A stretch of 64,000 nucleotides of DNA from Pithys albifrons albifrons (Eukaryota > Chordata > Aves > Passeriformes > Thamnophilidae): positions 10,598,561 to 10,662,560 of the forward strand of contig NC_092466.1 of NCBI RefSeq assembly GCF_047495875.1, in the 5' to 3' direction. Positions 61,169 through 64,000 of the stretch are shown in pieces (position 1 is the stretch's first letter; every line of letters begins with the position of its first letter). A program made the translations under genes and the position numbers. The notes below the pieces were generated by a model, which was not told the origin of the DNA, did no database searches, and worked only from the letters and a program-made list of their open reading frames with translations.

Positions 61169-64000
61169 GCAATCTGCAATTAAACACTCAGCGGCTAAGA
61201 TCCCCCTATGATTTTTATTCTAGACTGGAGACTCTTGGAATGTGCTAAGCCGTTCCACAAAGCTCATTTTTCTTACAGGAAGTGATCTAATATAAAAAGT
61301 ACTTTACAATTTTCAATCAAAAGAAATACAGATATGAATGTATTAAGCCAATATCTATAAAGCAAGACATTAGGTCACTTCCTGACAACTAATATCTGAA
61401 ATCGACATTTGTTACTGCACGAAATTGTGTTTCTACAGCAGCAGTTGAATCAAGAACTTGGTATTTTTGCAGAGGGGGTATATTGGCTCTGCCACTTCTG
61501 TAATCATTGCTGATGCTTAATCCCTGCCCTGCCACTCCCCTGCGTGTCACCCTCCAATGTCCCTTCCTCACAGCTCCAGCACATCTCAGTACACTCTGCT
61601 AGTTAGAAAACAAGTCATGGGGTTTTTTAATTTAACAGATTCAGAAATCTTTCTGTGATAAAACCAAAACTTGGTCAGAGAGTCCAACAGTGAGTTTAAG
61701 AGGTTTTTTGAGGCAAAGGAGGGAAGGAGTCCTTTCTGAGAGGGGGGAAGGAATAGAAAAGGGAGGGAGCTGTTTGTTTTTCAAAGCAGTGTGGCAAAAA
61801 CATCCTACTCAAGAAAAAAAGAGGCCTCCATCAAAAGGGTATCAGTGTGGGAGGAGGGGACAGACCTGGCAATAATGGAAAGTCTGGTCCATAACAGGAG
61901 CCTCATAGGCTCACAGGACATTAAATATTGATAAAGAGAAAATGTGCTTGGTCTTTTTTGTCCCTGTGCAACCCTTCTACAGTCTGACTGAACTGGAGAA
62001 AAACATTAACAGCACTTATATAGTGAGCATCCTGAAACCTGGAAGCATGTAAATGTAGCAAGAAAAGCCAGTTGTGCCAAAGACCAGGTAGATATCCACG
62101 AGCAGGGAAGAGACAGAAACTGGAGTGAGAGGAGAGGCTGGAAAGGCTGCCCCACGCTGTGCACGCAGCGGCCACGCGTCACTGACTCGCTGGGGTTTTC
62201 TCAGTACTCAAAAGTTTCTCGCTGAACAATCCTAACCACAAAGCAAGCTGTCATCTAAAAATCATGCTGCAACTTGCTTTAATATGCTGAACCAAAACTG
62301 TGATGACTAAGAAATAAAGCCAATGTTGCTGAACTGGCTACGGCTGCCTTTTCTGCAACATGCATAAATGTAGACTGATCCTTATCATTTAAGATGGAAC
62401 TTAAAGTTTTTCCTTTCAGTATTACATTCTGTTTGCGAACTGTATGTGGCACAAACACTGATTTCTGGTTTTAAGTTTTTATTTAAATACTTAACCTTTT
62501 TTTAAAGTACTTTTTAGAAGAGGTATTTTCAAGTGGAGCAAAAACTGAACCAGTGTGAAGTTAAGGACACGACACCTCACTACTGTCTCTTACCCTTATT
62601 CAGCTGTCTGTGGTGGTTTGCTGAGCTCTAAATCACTGATATTCAGCTCAGATAAGCATCTTAAGAGACAGCTACGTACATTTAAAAATAAGTAACTTCA
62701 AAACACTACAAAGACAATGCAAGGGGAAAACAAAACAGAGGAAACAGGCAGAAATCCAGTCCAACCAGGTATGAACCTGACTCAGTACAAACCACCTAAG
62801 CTTACAAAAACTTTCTGAAGAAATACATGAGCGCAAACTACCTTGATTGCATAGTGAGCAATTTCATATCTATCACAAATGACTTAACTGCCTAATAACT
62901 TTGTGCCTCTCCTAGCACAGACCTTCCCCTGTAAGCACAGTCTTGCAGGATATTACAAGTGAGATTTTTTTTTTGGTCCTCTGAGAAGCTCAGTGACTTC
63001 CACTCATTAAACAACTTAGTAAATCCTGCTACTATTCTGCACAAGAATCAACAACAGTAGTCTATAAGCCCTGACAGCTGAAATCTCACTCAGAGAATTT
63101 CTCCCATAATTAGCAGTTTATCCAGAGAACTCGCTTCTTAAATATGACACATACACTACACATAAGTCTTATGTAAAACAACTTTCAATTAGATTTACAA
63201 AATAGCTACAAAAATAAAGGCTATGCTTATGAGTTAGTTAGGGTAAGCTTATGAGTAGGTTAAATGTAAATTTCAGATGGAATGGGATCTCCGGAGTTTA
63301 AAAATACCACCAATCCTGGAAGGAAGTTTAGCTCCAGTGGATACATCATTAACGCAAAACTCTGATCAGGTCAAACTTTCTCAAACAAAAAGTCACAGTA
63401 ATTCCACACAATTTCCTGCTAGAAGAAAAGCTGGAGTGTTGTTAAGTGGTTCCTCACTCTTCTGCTTTCACTTTACTAAGCATTCCAGTACATTAATGAG
63501 ATGTTCAACATTAAATATTGTTTAACTGATAACGTCCATTTCTTCTCAGTACATTCTGGTGACAAAGGGAGCTTAAAATCATGATGGCCTTATTTTTTGT
63601 CTTTAAATCACAGCAGCCATCTTTTTCTGCTGTCTGTTTAAAATGGATTTAATAAAATAGGAAAAGTCACATTTTGTTGCTTCACTCTATATGAGATTCT
63701 GAAACTGACTGGGACAATGTTTAGCTTAGTGTGTTATTCCCAATGTAAGCTGTAGACCCTCTGTACAGCATTAGAACATGCTAACTTTGTGAACTTGGAA
63801 GGCTTTTCAGATGTTCTACCAAGGAACATAAGATATACATAATTAATTTTAAGCATTTATGATTTTAGTTCTATTTTTTTACCCAAAGATGCTAGCTAAA
63901 ACTGTCAAAATACTGCGCTTCAACTACAAGTCTTTCAGCCTTTCACTTCTTTACATGCTCAGTTTAGTTACAGAATGAACAAAATGAGCAGTAGACATTT

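Larger units (their letters stand above)
51880..64000 (-). other. SHOC2: SHOC2 intron continuing past the window end
   Basis: The exon at 51749-51879 starts with a split codon, so at least one coding exon lies upstream. No LRR-coding frame or fitting exon was found up to 64000, which makes this intron longer than 12.1 kb. It holds A/T-rich unique DNA, a C/G-run hairpin (61141-61168), a low-complexity C-rich/G-rich patch (about 53335-53376) and a 31-bp tandem duplication (58785-58846). Confidence 0.7.

Noticed and set aside
51880..64000. Search for further SHOC2 exons (LRR residues about 235-281 and the N-terminal exon)
   Set aside because: No minus-strand stretch with the expected LRR codons and splice borders was found, so none is reported.

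Overview
This is vertebrate nuclear DNA, most likely from a bird. The evidence is introns with GT-AG borders, a CpG-island promoter, long AT-rich non-coding stretches, and fragments of CR1 LINEs (the main bird/reptile retrotransposon family) with none of the SINEs typical of mammals. No bacterial, viral or plasmid feature is present. I cannot name the species from sequence alone.

Two protein-coding genes can be supported, both on the minus strand. ADRA2A, the alpha-2A adrenergic receptor, is a complete single-exon gene with its CDS at 22636-23970. Its GC-rich promoter with a TATA box lies just above, near 24.2 kb. SHOC2, the leucine-rich-repeat scaffold of RAS-RAF signalling, is represented by its last six coding exons between 42903 and 51879. 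These cover about residues 281-582 of a 582-residue protein. Its 5' coding half is not found in the window and must lie beyond 64000, across an intron longer than 12.1 kb. SHOC2 followed by ADRA2A in the same orientation matches the order I know from human chromosome 10q25.2.

Layout by region: 1-20.7 kb is intergenic DNA downstream of ADRA2A, with one CR1 fragment near 13.8 kb and a few AT-rich blocks that look like conserved non-coding elements. 20.7-22.6 kb is the probable ADRA2A 3' UTR. 22.6-25.3 kb holds the ADRA2A CDS, promoter and CpG island, including a 19-bp minisatellite. 25.3-38 kb is the interval between the two genes, with a second, orphan CpG island near 27.5 kb, a CR1 fragment near 30.4 kb and an older CR1/L3-like fragment near 37.3 kb. 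38-42.9 kb is AT-rich and probably includes the SHOC2 3' UTR. 42.9-51.9 kb holds SHOC2 exons and introns. 51.9-64 kb is SHOC2 intron.

The two genes are neighbours by descent and not functional partners in any sense the sequence shows. ADRA2A encodes a Gi-coupled catecholamine receptor. SHOC2 encodes part of the SHOC2-MRAS-PP1C phosphatase complex that activates RAF kinases. I found no undescribed system. The most informative observations are within ADRA2A: a serine at the position that sets yohimbine affinity, two conserved alternative start codons, an upstream ORF with good initiation context, and an orphan CpG island upstream.
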